A stretch of 64,000 nt of DNA from Hymenobacter rubidus (GTDB lineage Bacteria; Bacteroidota; Bacteroidia; Cytophagales; Hymenobacteraceae). Below, one piece after another: positions 25,681 to 34,612 of this stretch; the first letter of the stretch is position 1; the number at the start of each line of letters is the position of its first letter. The stretch covers positions 248,001-312,000 of the forward strand of contig NZ_JAERQF010000001.1 of assembly GCF_016734815.1 (NCBI RefSeq), in the 5' to 3' direction. The translations under genes and the position numbers were made by a program. The notes beneath the pieces were generated by a model that made no database searches, had not been told where the DNA came from, and worked only from the letters and a program-made list of their open reading frames with translations.

Positions 25681-26217
25681 CTACAGTTTTCGGTCGAAGC
25701 GGCCGTTGGTCACACGGATGCTGTCGCAGCCGGGTTTGTAGAGCGTGAACCAGAACGTGCCTGACACGATGCCGGCCCGCCGGTCTAGCCGCGTGATAGT
25801 AAATCCACCTTTGCCGTAGGTTCCAACATCTACTGTATAATACTGACAGCCGTTGGCTCTGTTAACAAAGCCTGCCTGATGGCGTCCTCCTTTTTTGAGG
25901 AAGTAACTACCGGTTGTTTGGATACTATCGGACCCGAAGCCTATCGTTTGTTGGTCTGCTCCGTTTCCGGACAACCGATAGGCGGCCACATTGAGTGTGC
26001 CAAAGTGGTAGACCGGGTCGTATGACACAGAATAATTAGAAAATCCGTCATTTCCTCGCGGTGTCCAGGCCTGCCCGTTGACAAGGCAGCCAAACGTATT
26101 CTCCCCGCTCTGGGTGGCGGGCGGAAGCTGGTCGGCCGGGTCGGCGCCGTTATTCTTGCACTGGCTCAGGTCCAGCAGGGCGGCCAGCAACAGCGCATGG
26201 AGTACGAGTTTGTTCAT
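25681..26217 (-). CDS. Small lipoprotein, array member D (first in operon)
   Basis: A 178-residue member starting at ATG 26217; the frame continues to 26391 without support. MNKLVLHALLLAALLDLSQC gives lipidated Cys20, then KNNGADP. It keeps the plan of A-C (QLPPATQSGENTFGCLVNG, AWTPRG, a GCQYYTVDVGTYGKGG segment, FWFTLYKPGCDSIRV, GRFDRKL) but is the most divergent in DNA sequence, so it may reflect the ancestral copy that escaped homogenisation. Only 7 bases separate it from C. Related to DUF6252-like Bacteroidota lipoproteins by eye. Confidence 0.75.
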   Translation of the reverse strand: MNKLVLHALLLAALLDLSQCKNNGADPADQLPPATQSGENTFGCLVNGQAWTPRGNDGFSNYSVSYDPVYHFGTLNVAAYRLSGNGADQQTIGFGSDSIQTTGSYFLKKGGRHQAGFVNRANGCQYYTVDVGTYGKGGFTITRLDRRAGIVSGTFWFTLYKPGCDSIRVTNGRFDRKL

Positions 26218-26473
26218 GGCCGGGAAGGGGAGCAAAAGTTGCCTTGATACGCTGGCAGCTGGCGTTGCCCTAAATGTCGGCGCTATCCGCTCCCATCTCA
26301 ACACGAAAGTTGGGCAAATCCGACTTTTGAAATCGAAGCCCAAGCGCCCGGCAGCCAGCAGAAAGCCACCGCCGGGCCGCGCAATGCCCAATCAGCGGGC
26401 GGCAGCAAAGGACATTAGGCCATTAGGCACCGGCTATTTGCGTACGCAGCCGGCCCGCCAACGCTGCCCGCGT

Positions 26474-26481
26474 TATTTTTG
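26474..26481 (+). promoter_or_regulatory. -7 box of the penicillin-binding protein gene
   Basis: TATTTTTG matches TAnnTTTG, 26 bases before the ATG at 26508. No -33 TTG at the usual distance was seen. Confidence 0.35.
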
Positions 26482-26507
26482 CTACCGTATTCCCGTCTTT
26501 GCTTCCT

Positions 26508-28850
26508 ATGCCGACTTCCCCTCCTACTCGCCGTCCCCAGCCGAAGCCGCTCAAACCAGCACGGCCGGGGCGGTTCACGGCGTTTGTGCGCACCATGTGG
26601 GTGCTGTTTGGCGCTGGCGTGCTGGGCCTGGGGCTGTTTGTGCTGGCCGTGAGCGGCAATTTCCTGAACCTGTTCGGGCGCATGCCCAACCTCAAGACCC
26701 TGGAAAACCCGCGCTCCGAGCTGGCCTCCGAAATCTACTCGGCCGACGGCGTGCTGCTGGGCAAGTACTTCCGCGAAAACCGCACGCCCGTCGAGTACAA
26801 GGACCTGCCCCAAAACCTGATTGATGCCCTCATTGCCACCGAGGACGTGCGCTTCGAGCAGCACTCCGGCATCGATGCCAAGAGCGTGCTGCGGGCCGTG
26901 ACGGGCGTGCTTACCTTCTCGCACAACGGCGGCGGCTCCACCCTCACCCAGCAGGTGGCCAAGGTGCTGTTCCGCACCCGCCAGGACCTGAACGACGGCA
27001 CCCTGAACGGGACCGGCAAGCTGGGCCTGCTCATTACCAAAGCCAAGGAGTGGATTTTGGCCGTGCGCCTGGAGCGCAACTACACCAAGCGCGAAATCAT
27101 GCGCATGTACCTGAACACGGTGGAATACGGCTCCAACTCGTTCGGCATCAACACGGCGGCCAAGACGTTCTTCAACAAGTCGCCCAAAGACCTGACCACG
27201 CCCGAGGCCGCCACGCTGGTGGGCATTGTGAACGCGCCGGGCCGCTTCAGCCCCGTGGTGCACCCACAGCGCTCCAAGCTGCGCCGTAACTGGGTGCTGC
27301 GCCAGATGGCCAAGTCCCACTACATCACCGACGCCGAGCTGGCTCAGGACACCGCCAAGGCCATTGTGCTGCACTACTCCGTGGAGAGCCCCACCAAAGG
27401 TCTGGCGCCCTATTTCCGGGCCGAAGTGGTGAAATCCCTGCTGGCCTGGGCCAAAGAAACCGACCACGACCTCTACGCCGACGGCCTGAAAATCTATACC
27501 ACCATCGACTCCCGCATGCAGGCTTATGCCGAAAAATCGGTCGCCGAGCACCTGGCCTTGCAGCAGAAGTGGTTTACGGCCCACTGGAAGGGTCAGCTGC
27601 CCTGGCGCGACGAAACCGGCAAGGTCATCCCCGATTTCCTTAACATTGCCATGCGCCGCACCCAGCGCTACAAGTCGCTCATGAGCCAGTACGACGGCAA
27701 CCGCGACTCGGTTAACTACTACCTGCACAAGAAGTACAAGATGCCGGTGTTTACCTGGCAGGGCGAGAAGGAGATGCTCATGTCGCCGCTCGATTCGCTG
27801 GCCTACTACAAGCGCTACCTGCAAGCGGGCTTCATGGCCATGAACCCCCTCAATGGCCAGATTAAGGCCTGGGTGGGCGGCGCCAACTACAAGTTCTTCA
27901 AGTTCGACCACGTGCGCCAGGGCAAGCGCCAGCCGGGCTCCACCTTCAAGCCCATCGTGTACACCGCCGCTATTGCCGAAGGCGGCTTCTCGCCCTGCTA
28001 CACCCGCCCCGATGTGGCCACCACTTTCCCCGCCGTGGCCGGCCGCGCCCCCTACACGCCCCAAAACTTCGAGGGCGGGTTTTCGGGCCGCACCTTCACA
28101 CTGCGCCAAGCCCTGGCCCGTTCCATGAACTCCATCACCGCCTGGCTGGTGATGAAGCTCACGCCGGAGCGGGTGGTGTACTACGCCAAGCTGCTGGGCA
28201 TCACCTCGCCCATCGACGCGGTGCCGTCCGTCGGCTTTGGCTCCTCCGATTGCAGCATTTTTGAGCTATGCGGCGCCTACTCTACGTTTGTGAACAAGGG
28301 CGTCTGGACCTCCCCCATCATGGTCACCCGCATCGAAGACAAAAACCGCAACGTGCTCCGCGAATTCGTACCCCGCACCAAAGAAGTATTGAACGAGGAA
28401 ACGGCCTACATCATGACCAACATGCTCCAGGCCAGCACCACCGAGCAAGGTGGCACCAGCACCATCCTGCACACCGGCTTCAAGTTTCCCTATGAAATCG
28501 GGGCCAAAACCGGCACCACCTCCAACTACTCCGACGCCTGGTTCATGGGCATCACCCCCGACCTGGTGTGCGGCATGTGGATAGGCGGCGAGGACCGCAG
28601 CATTCACTTCCGCACCGGCGCCTACGGCCAGGGTGCCCGCCTGGCCCTGCCGCTATACGGCCTCTTTATGCAGAAAGTGTACAAGGACAAGAGCTTGGGC
28701 ATCAATACCGGCCCCTTCCCCAAGCCCACCGCCCCGCTCAGCATCGAAATCGACTGCTCAAAATACTACGGCGGCCAGCGCGACACCATTCCCTACGACC
28801 AGAAACTCGACCGCCGCGACCCCGCCGACCTCAACGACGAAGACATCTAG
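26508..28850 (+). CDS. mrcA: Class A penicillin-binding protein (PBP1A type)
   Basis: A 780-residue bifunctional peptidoglycan synthase anchored by one N-terminal helix (about 27-50) after a basic Pro-rich tail. The glycosyltransferase domain has catalytic Glu112 in ATEDVRFEQHSGID and the GGSTLTQQ motif. The transpeptidase domain has the Ser478 box GSTFK, the SMN box near 541, and KTG at 667-669. ATG 26508 is chosen over an upstream TTG. It acts on lipid II in the periplasm. A repeat and a terminator separate it from uvrC. Confidence 0.96.
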   Translation: MPTSPPTRRPQPKPLKPARPGRFTAFVRTMWVLFGAGVLGLGLFVLAVSGNFLNLFGRMPNLKTLENPRSELASEIYSADGVLLGKYFRENRTPVEYKDLPQNLIDALIATEDVRFEQHSGIDAKSVLRAVTGVLTFSHNGGGSTLTQQVAKVLFRTRQDLNDGTLNGTGKLGLLITKAKEWILAVRLERNYTKREIMRMYLNTVEYGSNSFGINTAAKTFFNKSPKDLTTPEAATLVGIVNAPGRFSPVVHPQRSKLRRNWVLRQMAKSHYITDAELAQDTAKAIVLHYSVESPTKGLAPYFRAEVVKSLLAWAKETDHDLYADGLKIYTTIDSRMQAYAEKSVAEHLALQQKWFTAHWKGQLPWRDETGKVIPDFLNIAMRRTQRYKSLMSQYDGNRDSVNYYLHKKYKMPVFTWQGEKEMLMSPLDSLAYYKRYLQAGFMAMNPLNGQIKAWVGGANYKFFKFDHVRQGKRQPGSTFKPIVYTAAIAEGGFSPCYTRPDVATTFPAVAGRAPYTPQNFEGGFSGRTFTLRQALARSMNSITAWLVMKLTPERVVYYAKLLGITSPIDAVPSVGFGSSDCSIFELCGAYSTFVNKGVWTSPIMVTRIEDKNRNVLREFVPRTKEVLNEETAYIMTNMLQASTTEQGGTSTILHTGFKFPYEIGAKTGTTSNYSDAWFMGITPDLVCGMWIGGEDRSIHFRTGAYGQGARLALPLYGLFMQKVYKDKSLGINTGPFPKPTAPLSIEIDCSKYYGGQRDTIPYDQKLDRRDPADLNDEDI

Positions 28851-28876
28851 CCGCTGATTCAGAAAGCCAACCATCC

Positions 28877-28979
28877 TGTCATCCTGAGCGCAGCGAAGGA
28901 CCTTATCACCGATGAACAGTTGGCAGTAATTCCTTTTAGCACAAACGTGAGAAGGTCCTTCGCTGCGCTCAGGATGACA
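28877..28979. repeat. Dispersed inverted repeat, family C
   Basis: Arms TGTCATCCTGAGCGCAGCGA with GGACCTT inside, matched at the far end over about 30 bases, 26 bases after the penicillin-binding protein gene. Other copies: 50616-50697 and 57292-57394. Confidence 0.9.
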
Positions 28980-29022
28980 AACACGCAAAGAATTTGACTC
29001 CCTAACAGCTTCATTATTTAAG

Positions 29023-29054
29023 AATGACCAGCGACTTTTGCTGGTCATTTTTTG
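29023..29054 (+). terminator. Rho-independent terminator
   Basis: AATGACCAGC and GCTGGTCATT with a 7-base loop, followed by a T run, after the penicillin-binding protein gene and before uvrC. Confidence 0.85.
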
Positions 29055-29132
29055 TTAGCCACAACGCCCCTTCCTTTCAACTAGCCGTTGGCCGCCGCGT
29101 ATTTGCGGCTAACCAGCGACAATCTGCGACTT

Positions 29133-30968
29133 ATGGCAGCCAACCCCGAACTGCAAGCCCAAATCTCGGCCCTGCCGCACAAGCCCGGCGTGTACAAGTA
29201 CTTCGACGACGAAGGCATCATCTACGTGGGCAAGGCCATCGACTTGCGCAAGCGCGTCAGCAGCTACTTCACCAAAAACGACCACAACAAGAAAACCCAG
29301 CAGCTCGTCCGCAACATCAAGCGCCTGGAGTTTACCATAGTCGACAGCGAATCCGACGCCTTCCTGCTGGAGAATAACCTCATCAAGCAGCACCAGCCCA
29401 AGTACAACATCCTACTGAAGGACGGCAAAACCTATCCCTACCTCTGCCTCACCAACGAGCGTTTCCCTCGCCTCATTCCCACCCGCAATAAGATTAACGA
29501 CGGCTCGCGCTACTACGGCCCCTACGCCAATGGCACAGCCCTAAACGTGCTGCTGGAGCTTATCCGAGCCCTCTACCCCCTCCGCACCTGCAACTACAAC
29601 CTCAGCCCGGCTAATGTCGAAGCCGGCAAATTCAAGCCGTGCCTGGAATTGCAAATCGGCAATTGCAACGCCCCCTGCATTGCCCGCGAAGATGAGCCCA
29701 CCTACAACGGCTATATCCAGCAAATTCGCCAAATCCTCAACGGCGACCTGCGCATTCCCAAGCAGTATTTCAAGGAGCGCATGACGGCCGCCGCCCAGGA
29801 AATGCAATACGAGCTGGCCCACCAGTTCAAGGTCAAGCTCGACAAGCTGGAAGACTTTCAGGCCAAGTCCACCATTGTCAACGCCTCCCTCACTAACATC
29901 GATGTCTTCGCCATCGCCAGCAACGAGAAGTCTGGTTTCATCACCTACCTGAAGGTAATGAATGGCTCCATTATTCTCACCCAATCCCTCGAAGTCACCA
30001 AGAAGCTGGACGAAGAAGACGCCGAAATACTGGCTCCGCTCATCATGCAGATGCGCCAGGAGTTTGAAAGCGAATCCAAGGAAATTCTCACCAACGTTGC
30101 TCTGGAGCTACCATTACCTGGCGTCAACCTAGCCGTCCCTCAAATCGGCGACAAGCGCAAACTCCTCGAGCTGGCCATCAAAAACGTGCTCTATGCCCGC
30201 AAGGAGAAGGAAAGCATGAACGAGCGCAGTAAGGACCTCAACGAGGTGCGCATCATGGAAACCATCAAAAAGGACCTCCGCCTCACCGAGCTTCCCAAGC
30301 ACATCGAGTGCTTCGACAACTCCAACTTCCAGGGCGATAACCCGGTGGCCGCCATGGTCTGCTTCCGCAACGCCAAGCCCAGCAAGAAGGATTACCGCCA
30401 CTACCACATCAAAACCGTTATCGGCCCCAACGACTTCGACAGCATGTACGAAGTCGTCACCCGCCGTTACCGCCGCTTAGTCGATGAAGGTGCCAGCCTC
30501 CCCCAGCTCGTCATCGTCGACGGTGGCAAAGGCCAACTCAGTATGGCCGTCAAAGCCTTAAAAGACCTCAACCTCTGGGGCCAGATTCCCGTCATCGGCA
30601 TCGCCAAGCGCCTTGAAGAAATCTACGTTCCCAACGACCCCCTCCCCCTCTACATCGACAAAAAGAGCGAATCCTTACGCCTTTTCCAACGCATGCGCGA
30701 CGAAGTCCACCGGTTCGGCATCACCTTCCACCGCTCCCGCCGCGACGCCGCTACCCTCAAAACCGAACTCACCGACGTCAAAGGCCTCGGCCCCGTCACC
30801 GCCGATAAGCTTCTCAACAAGTTCAAGTCCGTCAAGAAAATCCGGGAGCTCAGCGAAGCTGAGCTAATTGCAGAAGTTGGCAAGGCCAAAGCCAAAGTCC
30901 TTCAGAACTACTTCGCCGAAAACGATGCGCCCTCCCACCCCATGCCGGCCCGTCAACTTCCCAACTAG
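29133..30968 (+). CDS. uvrC: Excinuclease ABC subunit C
   Basis: A 611-residue UvrC that makes both incisions in nucleotide excision repair. Domains in order: GIY-YIG nuclease (about 12-95, with PGVYKYFDDEGIIYVGKA), a Cys-containing region (LRTCNYN, CLELQIGNCNAPC), UVR motif (about 205-240), RNase H-like nuclease (ECFDNSNFQG, VDGGKGQL) and C-terminal helix-hairpin-helix (LKTELTDVKGLGPVTADKLL). ATG 29133 gives the expected start; an upstream TTG frame to 29088 is not needed. Partner UvrB is at 3637. It converges with gldN over a shared terminator. Confidence 0.97.
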   Translation: MAANPELQAQISALPHKPGVYKYFDDEGIIYVGKAIDLRKRVSSYFTKNDHNKKTQQLVRNIKRLEFTIVDSESDAFLLENNLIKQHQPKYNILLKDGKTYPYLCLTNERFPRLIPTRNKINDGSRYYGPYANGTALNVLLELIRALYPLRTCNYNLSPANVEAGKFKPCLELQIGNCNAPCIAREDEPTYNGYIQQIRQILNGDLRIPKQYFKERMTAAAQEMQYELAHQFKVKLDKLEDFQAKSTIVNASLTNIDVFAIASNEKSGFITYLKVMNGSIILTQSLEVTKKLDEEDAEILAPLIMQMRQEFESESKEILTNVALELPLPGVNLAVPQIGDKRKLLELAIKNVLYARKEKESMNERSKDLNEVRIMETIKKDLRLTELPKHIECFDNSNFQGDNPVAAMVCFRNAKPSKKDYRHYHIKTVIGPNDFDSMYEVVTRRYRRLVDEGASLPQLVIVDGGKGQLSMAVKALKDLNLWGQIPVIGIAKRLEEIYVPNDPLPLYIDKKSESLRLFQRMRDEVHRFGITFHRSRRDAATLKTELTDVKGLGPVTADKLLNKFKSVKKIRELSEAELIAEVGKAKAKVLQNYFAENDAPSHPMPARQLPN

Positions 30969-30985
30969 CCAATGCTGATAAATAA

Positions 30986-31017
30986 GAAAGGCCCTTGCAT
31001 TGCTGCAAGGGCCTTTC
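30986..31017. terminator. Bidirectional terminator between uvrC and gldN
   Basis: GAAAGGCCCTTGC and GCAAGGGCCTTTC with a 6-base loop and short A/T flanks; serves the two converging transcripts. Confidence 0.85.
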
Positions 31018-31036
31018 TTGTGTCACATTACTGATG

Positions 31037-32017
31037 CTAGAAGCTCCACAGGTTGTATTCGTACTCTACCAAATCAGCGGCAGTTTGCTGCGCAGCTAAG
31101 ATGCCCTGACGGCCATCACCATAGATATCATCTAGGCGAGAGTCGCTGGCATTCGATACTTTGGTGATGTAGGAGTTGAATAGCCACAACTCAAATGCAT
31201 CAGCCAGGTTCTTGTGCTGCGCATCATTCTCTGCATTAAACCAGATGGCATTTTGCGGATTGTTGCGGAACACCTTCACCAAATCACTGTACTTAAACGT
31301 ACCAATTTGTTTTTCAATGCCTGATGTATTCGAAGACAACGTCGACGGCACAAAGAAGGAAATGGATTTAATGTCGTGGTACATTCTCGACCGCTTTTTG
31401 TCGAAAATCATATCCTCCTTTAGCTCCATCGCATACAGGTCTTTGTAGCGATACAAGTTCAACGGTGCAGGCGGCGGGGGCGGCGGGGCAACAGTTACGG
31501 TTTCGTAAATAATTTGGCCCCTTCTGTTTTTCAACGGTTTGCCATTTGCTCCCAGTTTGGGTTTGCGAACAGTGTTAGCGGCTGCAGCTCTGCCACCTCC
31601 AGCTGCAGGCCTAGCCCCCCAATCATCACCACCGCCAGCGTTATTCTCGCTAAAGCCTGCTGCTTTTTCCTCGTCGCTCAGCTTCTCGGTCTCGTCAGCA
31701 ATCGACATGTTGCCAGTAACCTCAGCGGGAGTGAAAGTAGAAGTCAGCGAATCATTCTTATAAGCTTGCAATTCTCCCCGCTTTACGGCTTCAAAAATTA
31801 CTCGGCTGATTTCTTTGCCTTCTGAGAACATCGGCTTGTTCTGCTTCTCGCGCAAGTCTACCTGACGCCAGATGCTCTTGCGAAACATTTGGTCAGACGG
31901 CGGAATAGGACGATGCGAGCCAGTGCTACTCGCCGTTGTTGCCTGCTCTTGAGCTGAAGCCGTCAGCCCTAGGGTCAAGCCCGCCGCAAGCGCGGCTAAG
32001 GTGTGCATAGATTTCAT
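31037..32017 (-). CDS. gldN: T9SS/gliding motility protein GldN (PorN)
   Basis: A 326-residue periplasmic protein with signal peptide (LAALAAGLTLGLTASAQ). Family blocks: SIWRQVDLREKQNKPMF near residue 50, then EGKEISRVIFEAVKRGELQAY, then YRYKDLYAMELKEDMIFDK and the FNAENDAQHKNL region. A Gly/Ala-rich and Pro-rich linker (about 120-185) is inserted. GldN forms the periplasmic ring with lipoprotein GldK at the outer membrane. It is the last gene of porP-gldKLMN, 57 bases after gldM. Confidence 0.93.
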   Translation of the reverse strand: MKSMHTLAALAAGLTLGLTASAQEQATTASSTGSHRPIPPSDQMFRKSIWRQVDLREKQNKPMFSEGKEISRVIFEAVKRGELQAYKNDSLTSTFTPAEVTGNMSIADETEKLSDEEKAAGFSENNAGGGDDWGARPAAGGGRAAAANTVRKPKLGANGKPLKNRRGQIIYETVTVAPPPPPPAPLNLYRYKDLYAMELKEDMIFDKKRSRMYHDIKSISFFVPSTLSSNTSGIEKQIGTFKYSDLVKVFRNNPQNAIWFNAENDAQHKNLADAFELWLFNSYITKVSNASDSRLDDIYGDGRQGILAAQQTAADLVEYEYNLWSF

Positions 32018-32074
32018 AATGGCAAAAGCAGATTTAATGTATGATAGTTCGCTAACGTAACATCTGTAATATTA

Positions 32075-33685
32075 TTACAGCAGCGGAATATTAAACTGTT
32101 TGGATACGTTGACCGGCTCTACATCGCCTTTGAAATTTTGGCGTTGCACTTCTTTGACTTCAATGTATAGACGGTCACCTTCGCGGTAAGCATTCACGAC
32201 GTCGCTCAGGTCAGCCGTTGGGCCGCTAATTGGTTTGGTAGGAATGGCGGGGCGACGGCCACGCACCAGCGTTACCTCATAACGCGACACCCGGAATTTG
32301 GCATCATCAGGGAGGAAGGTAGCAAAACCAGCATCTGGAACAGCGCGCAGATTTAGCGAACGCACAGCAGTACCAGGAGTGCCTTGCTTTTCGTTGGCTT
32401 GTCTACCGCCCACCCAGCATTCAATGGTGGGCTTGGGGATAGGCCGCACCTGAAAGGTCTGTGAGCCGATAGCATTACCGCCGCTGCTCACATTCAACGT
32501 TACTTCTTTAGAGTTCGGAACCAAGGTCACTTCACCCAACTTACCGCCTTGGATAACCGAAGCACCCGAAGCCGAGAAGCCCGGCTTGTACTGAGCGCCA
32601 AGAGCCGGCACGTTTACCGTGAGCTTGTTGCCACACTTGAAATACAAGGCTTGCACCGAAGCCGACTGAATTTGCATTACCGGCTTCGTAACAGTGTAAG
32701 GCACCGTTACTTTGAACGTGGTATCGCGACCACTGTTGTTGATGCGAATGGTGCCAGTCCAGGATGCTTTTGCATTGCCAGATGCATCAAAGTTACCCGG
32801 ACGAGCAGTAAATTCTACTTTGCCATGGCCATCAGGACCAACAGAAAGTGGGCTCCCGTTTAGTGACATCTTCTGCTGAAGACCAGTAGCCGAAGCTGTT
32901 AGAAACAGCTCTGCTTTGTATTTAGTGCCAGCTGCTACCGTATTCGACTCAGCGCTCGCAAAAGCACCGATTTTGTCGAAGGAGATGACTTCAGCACCTA
33001 CTTTCTTAGCTTGGGCCGAAAGAGCATCGGCTTCCAGTTTCAGAACGGCCGTTTCTTTTTGCGACAGCACTGCCAGTGCAGCTACCAGCGGCGTATTCTC
33101 GAAGTTCAGTTCAGCGAAATCCTTGTTGCGCTGCTCTACGGTTGTATGCTCCTTGGACTTGAAAATACGCTCATCTTCTTTGCCGTCGAGTGCCAGCGGA
33201 GTCGCATCCGGCACATAGGTTTTAATGAAGGTCGAGTAGTTGTTCAGTTCCGCCTTTAGGGGATAAGCCAGACCATTTTTCTTACCACCGAGCATTATCG
33301 GCATCACCTTGTTATTAGCATCCGGGTCTTTGAAATCTTGGAAGCCTTGGGTGACTGTAGTGTTGCCTGTGCCTGCAATAAGCTTGCTCCGAACGTCCTG
33401 CAAATAGGCAATCATGGCCTTTGTTTTCGCACGAATCTCTTCGCTTTGCTTCAACACGGTCACATCCTTTGCCAGGTTGTGGTTTTTTTCTACAGCCGCC
33501 TGAATGCCTTTTACACTATTTTCAGCAGCAAGATTTGTTTTACCATTGACATCAATCAAGCTGTCGTCGATGAATTTGAACTTCAGCAGAATCGCTGAGT
33601 TCACTTGAAGCGCCAGAAGAGCCGTTAGCACGAGGTACATCATGCCAATCATCTTCTGCCGCGGGGTTTCTTTTCCGCCTGCCAT
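32075..33685 (-). CDS. gldM: T9SS motor protein GldM (PorM)
   Basis: A 536-residue inner-membrane protein with a single N-terminal helix (about 12-32) and a long periplasmic part of four domains reaching the GldKN ring. The start MAGGKETPRQKMIGMMYLV keeps Arg9, the residue that pairs with the GldL glutamate in the proton-driven motor. The segment ALLALQVNSAILLKF follows. It is 56 bases downstream of gldL. Confidence 0.95.
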   Translation of the reverse strand: MAGGKETPRQKMIGMMYLVLTALLALQVNSAILLKFKFIDDSLIDVNGKTNLAAENSVKGIQAAVEKNHNLAKDVTVLKQSEEIRAKTKAMIAYLQDVRSKLIAGTGNTTVTQGFQDFKDPDANNKVMPIMLGGKKNGLAYPLKAELNNYSTFIKTYVPDATPLALDGKEDERIFKSKEHTTVEQRNKDFAELNFENTPLVAALAVLSQKETAVLKLEADALSAQAKKVGAEVISFDKIGAFASAESNTVAAGTKYKAELFLTASATGLQQKMSLNGSPLSVGPDGHGKVEFTARPGNFDASGNAKASWTGTIRINNSGRDTTFKVTVPYTVTKPVMQIQSASVQALYFKCGNKLTVNVPALGAQYKPGFSASGASVIQGGKLGEVTLVPNSKEVTLNVSSGGNAIGSQTFQVRPIPKPTIECWVGGRQANEKQGTPGTAVRSLNLRAVPDAGFATFLPDDAKFRVSRYEVTLVRGRRPAIPTKPISGPTADLSDVVNAYREGDRLYIEVKEVQRQNFKGDVEPVNVSKQFNIPLL

Positions 33686-33741
33686 TATCTGTTTCCTCTA
33701 AAATTGGATGAAGAACTAACTGAGTGCACTAAGCCTGCCAA

Positions 33742-34551
33742 TTAGGCTTGAGCGGGAGCGCGCATGGCGTTCAGCATGTTGCCGTACACCCGATTCAAGG
33801 AGGTCAGGTTGCTGGTCAGGTCAGATACTTGCTTCTGGAAGCTCTCCGTGTCTTTGCCAGCCTGGGTCATGTTCTCCATGGCCTTGCTCAGCGTACCGTA
33901 GAACTGGTTCATGGACTTGAGGTGCGTGTTGGCATCTTGGAGTTCCATTTCGTACACGGCATTTAGTGCGCCCAGGTTCTTGGTCACGTTCTGTACCTGC
34001 ATGTGGTATTCTTTAGCATCCGAGGTTGCATTCGACATGGCCGAAATAGCTTCCACCGTGTTGCCGTAAGCAACGTTGATTTTGTCGAGCGAATCGGCAG
34101 CCGAACGCACTTTTTTGGTGTATTCATCAGTCACGTTAGCGGCTTCACCCAACTGCGACATCTGCGAAGTAGTGGTGCTGAGACGGTTCAGGCCTTGGCC
34201 GAGGCTGGTGAGAGCTTCCGGCGTTACGTTGGCATTCTTCAGCATATCGTCCAGCTTCATCGTCAAGCCTTTTGCATTGTTGGCTTCAACAGCTTTGGTA
34301 CCACCCGTCGAAGGGTCATAGCCGTCGTTCAGTTCCGGGTACACCAAACCCCAATCGGGCTCATGAGCAGCAGGCTGGAACGCGCTCAGGAAGAAGATAA
34401 CTGCTTCCGTCCCAAGACCCACAATCAGCATTTGGTCAGCACCTGACCAGTGTTCAATCTTAAACAATGCACCAATGATTACAACGGCTGCGCCGATGCC
34501 ATAAATTTTGGGCATCAGCGTATCATATAGAAAACTTCCTTTAGCTGCCAT
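33742..34551 (-). CDS. gldL: T9SS motor protein GldL (PorL)
   Basis: A 269-residue protein with two N-terminal transmembrane helices (about 15-33 and 42-58) and a cytoplasmic coiled-coil tail. Glu49 in LGTEAVIFFLSAFQP is the membrane glutamate known in this family to be needed for use of the proton gradient. GxGAAVVIIGALFKIEHW is the other conserved block. GldL5-GldM2 form the rotary motor that powers T9SS. Confidence 0.96.
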   Translation of the reverse strand: MAAKGSFLYDTLMPKIYGIGAAVVIIGALFKIEHWSGADQMLIVGLGTEAVIFFLSAFQPAAHEPDWGLVYPELNDGYDPSTGGTKAVEANNAKGLTMKLDDMLKNANVTPEALTSLGQGLNRLSTTTSQMSQLGEAANVTDEYTKKVRSAADSLDKINVAYGNTVEAISAMSNATSDAKEYHMQVQNVTKNLGALNAVYEMELQDANTHLKSMNQFYGTLSKAMENMTQAGKDTESFQKQVSDLTSNLTSLNRVYGNMLNAMRAPAQA

Positions 34552-34612
34552 GATATTTTATCTGTTGAAAGGGGTTGAAAGAAGGTGTTGAGAGAGGGTG
34601 TTTGAAGGAAAA

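Noticed and set aside
24029-26217. Lipoprotein array considered as toxin immunity genes
   Set aside because: No polymorphic toxin domain is visible in the hydrolase at the end of the operon, and lipoproteins on the cell surface would be atypical immunity proteins.
26415-28109. A 564-codon open frame on the minus strand opposite the penicillin-binding protein gene
   Set aside because: Long antisense frames arise from GC-rich third positions; the sense gene has all catalytic motifs.
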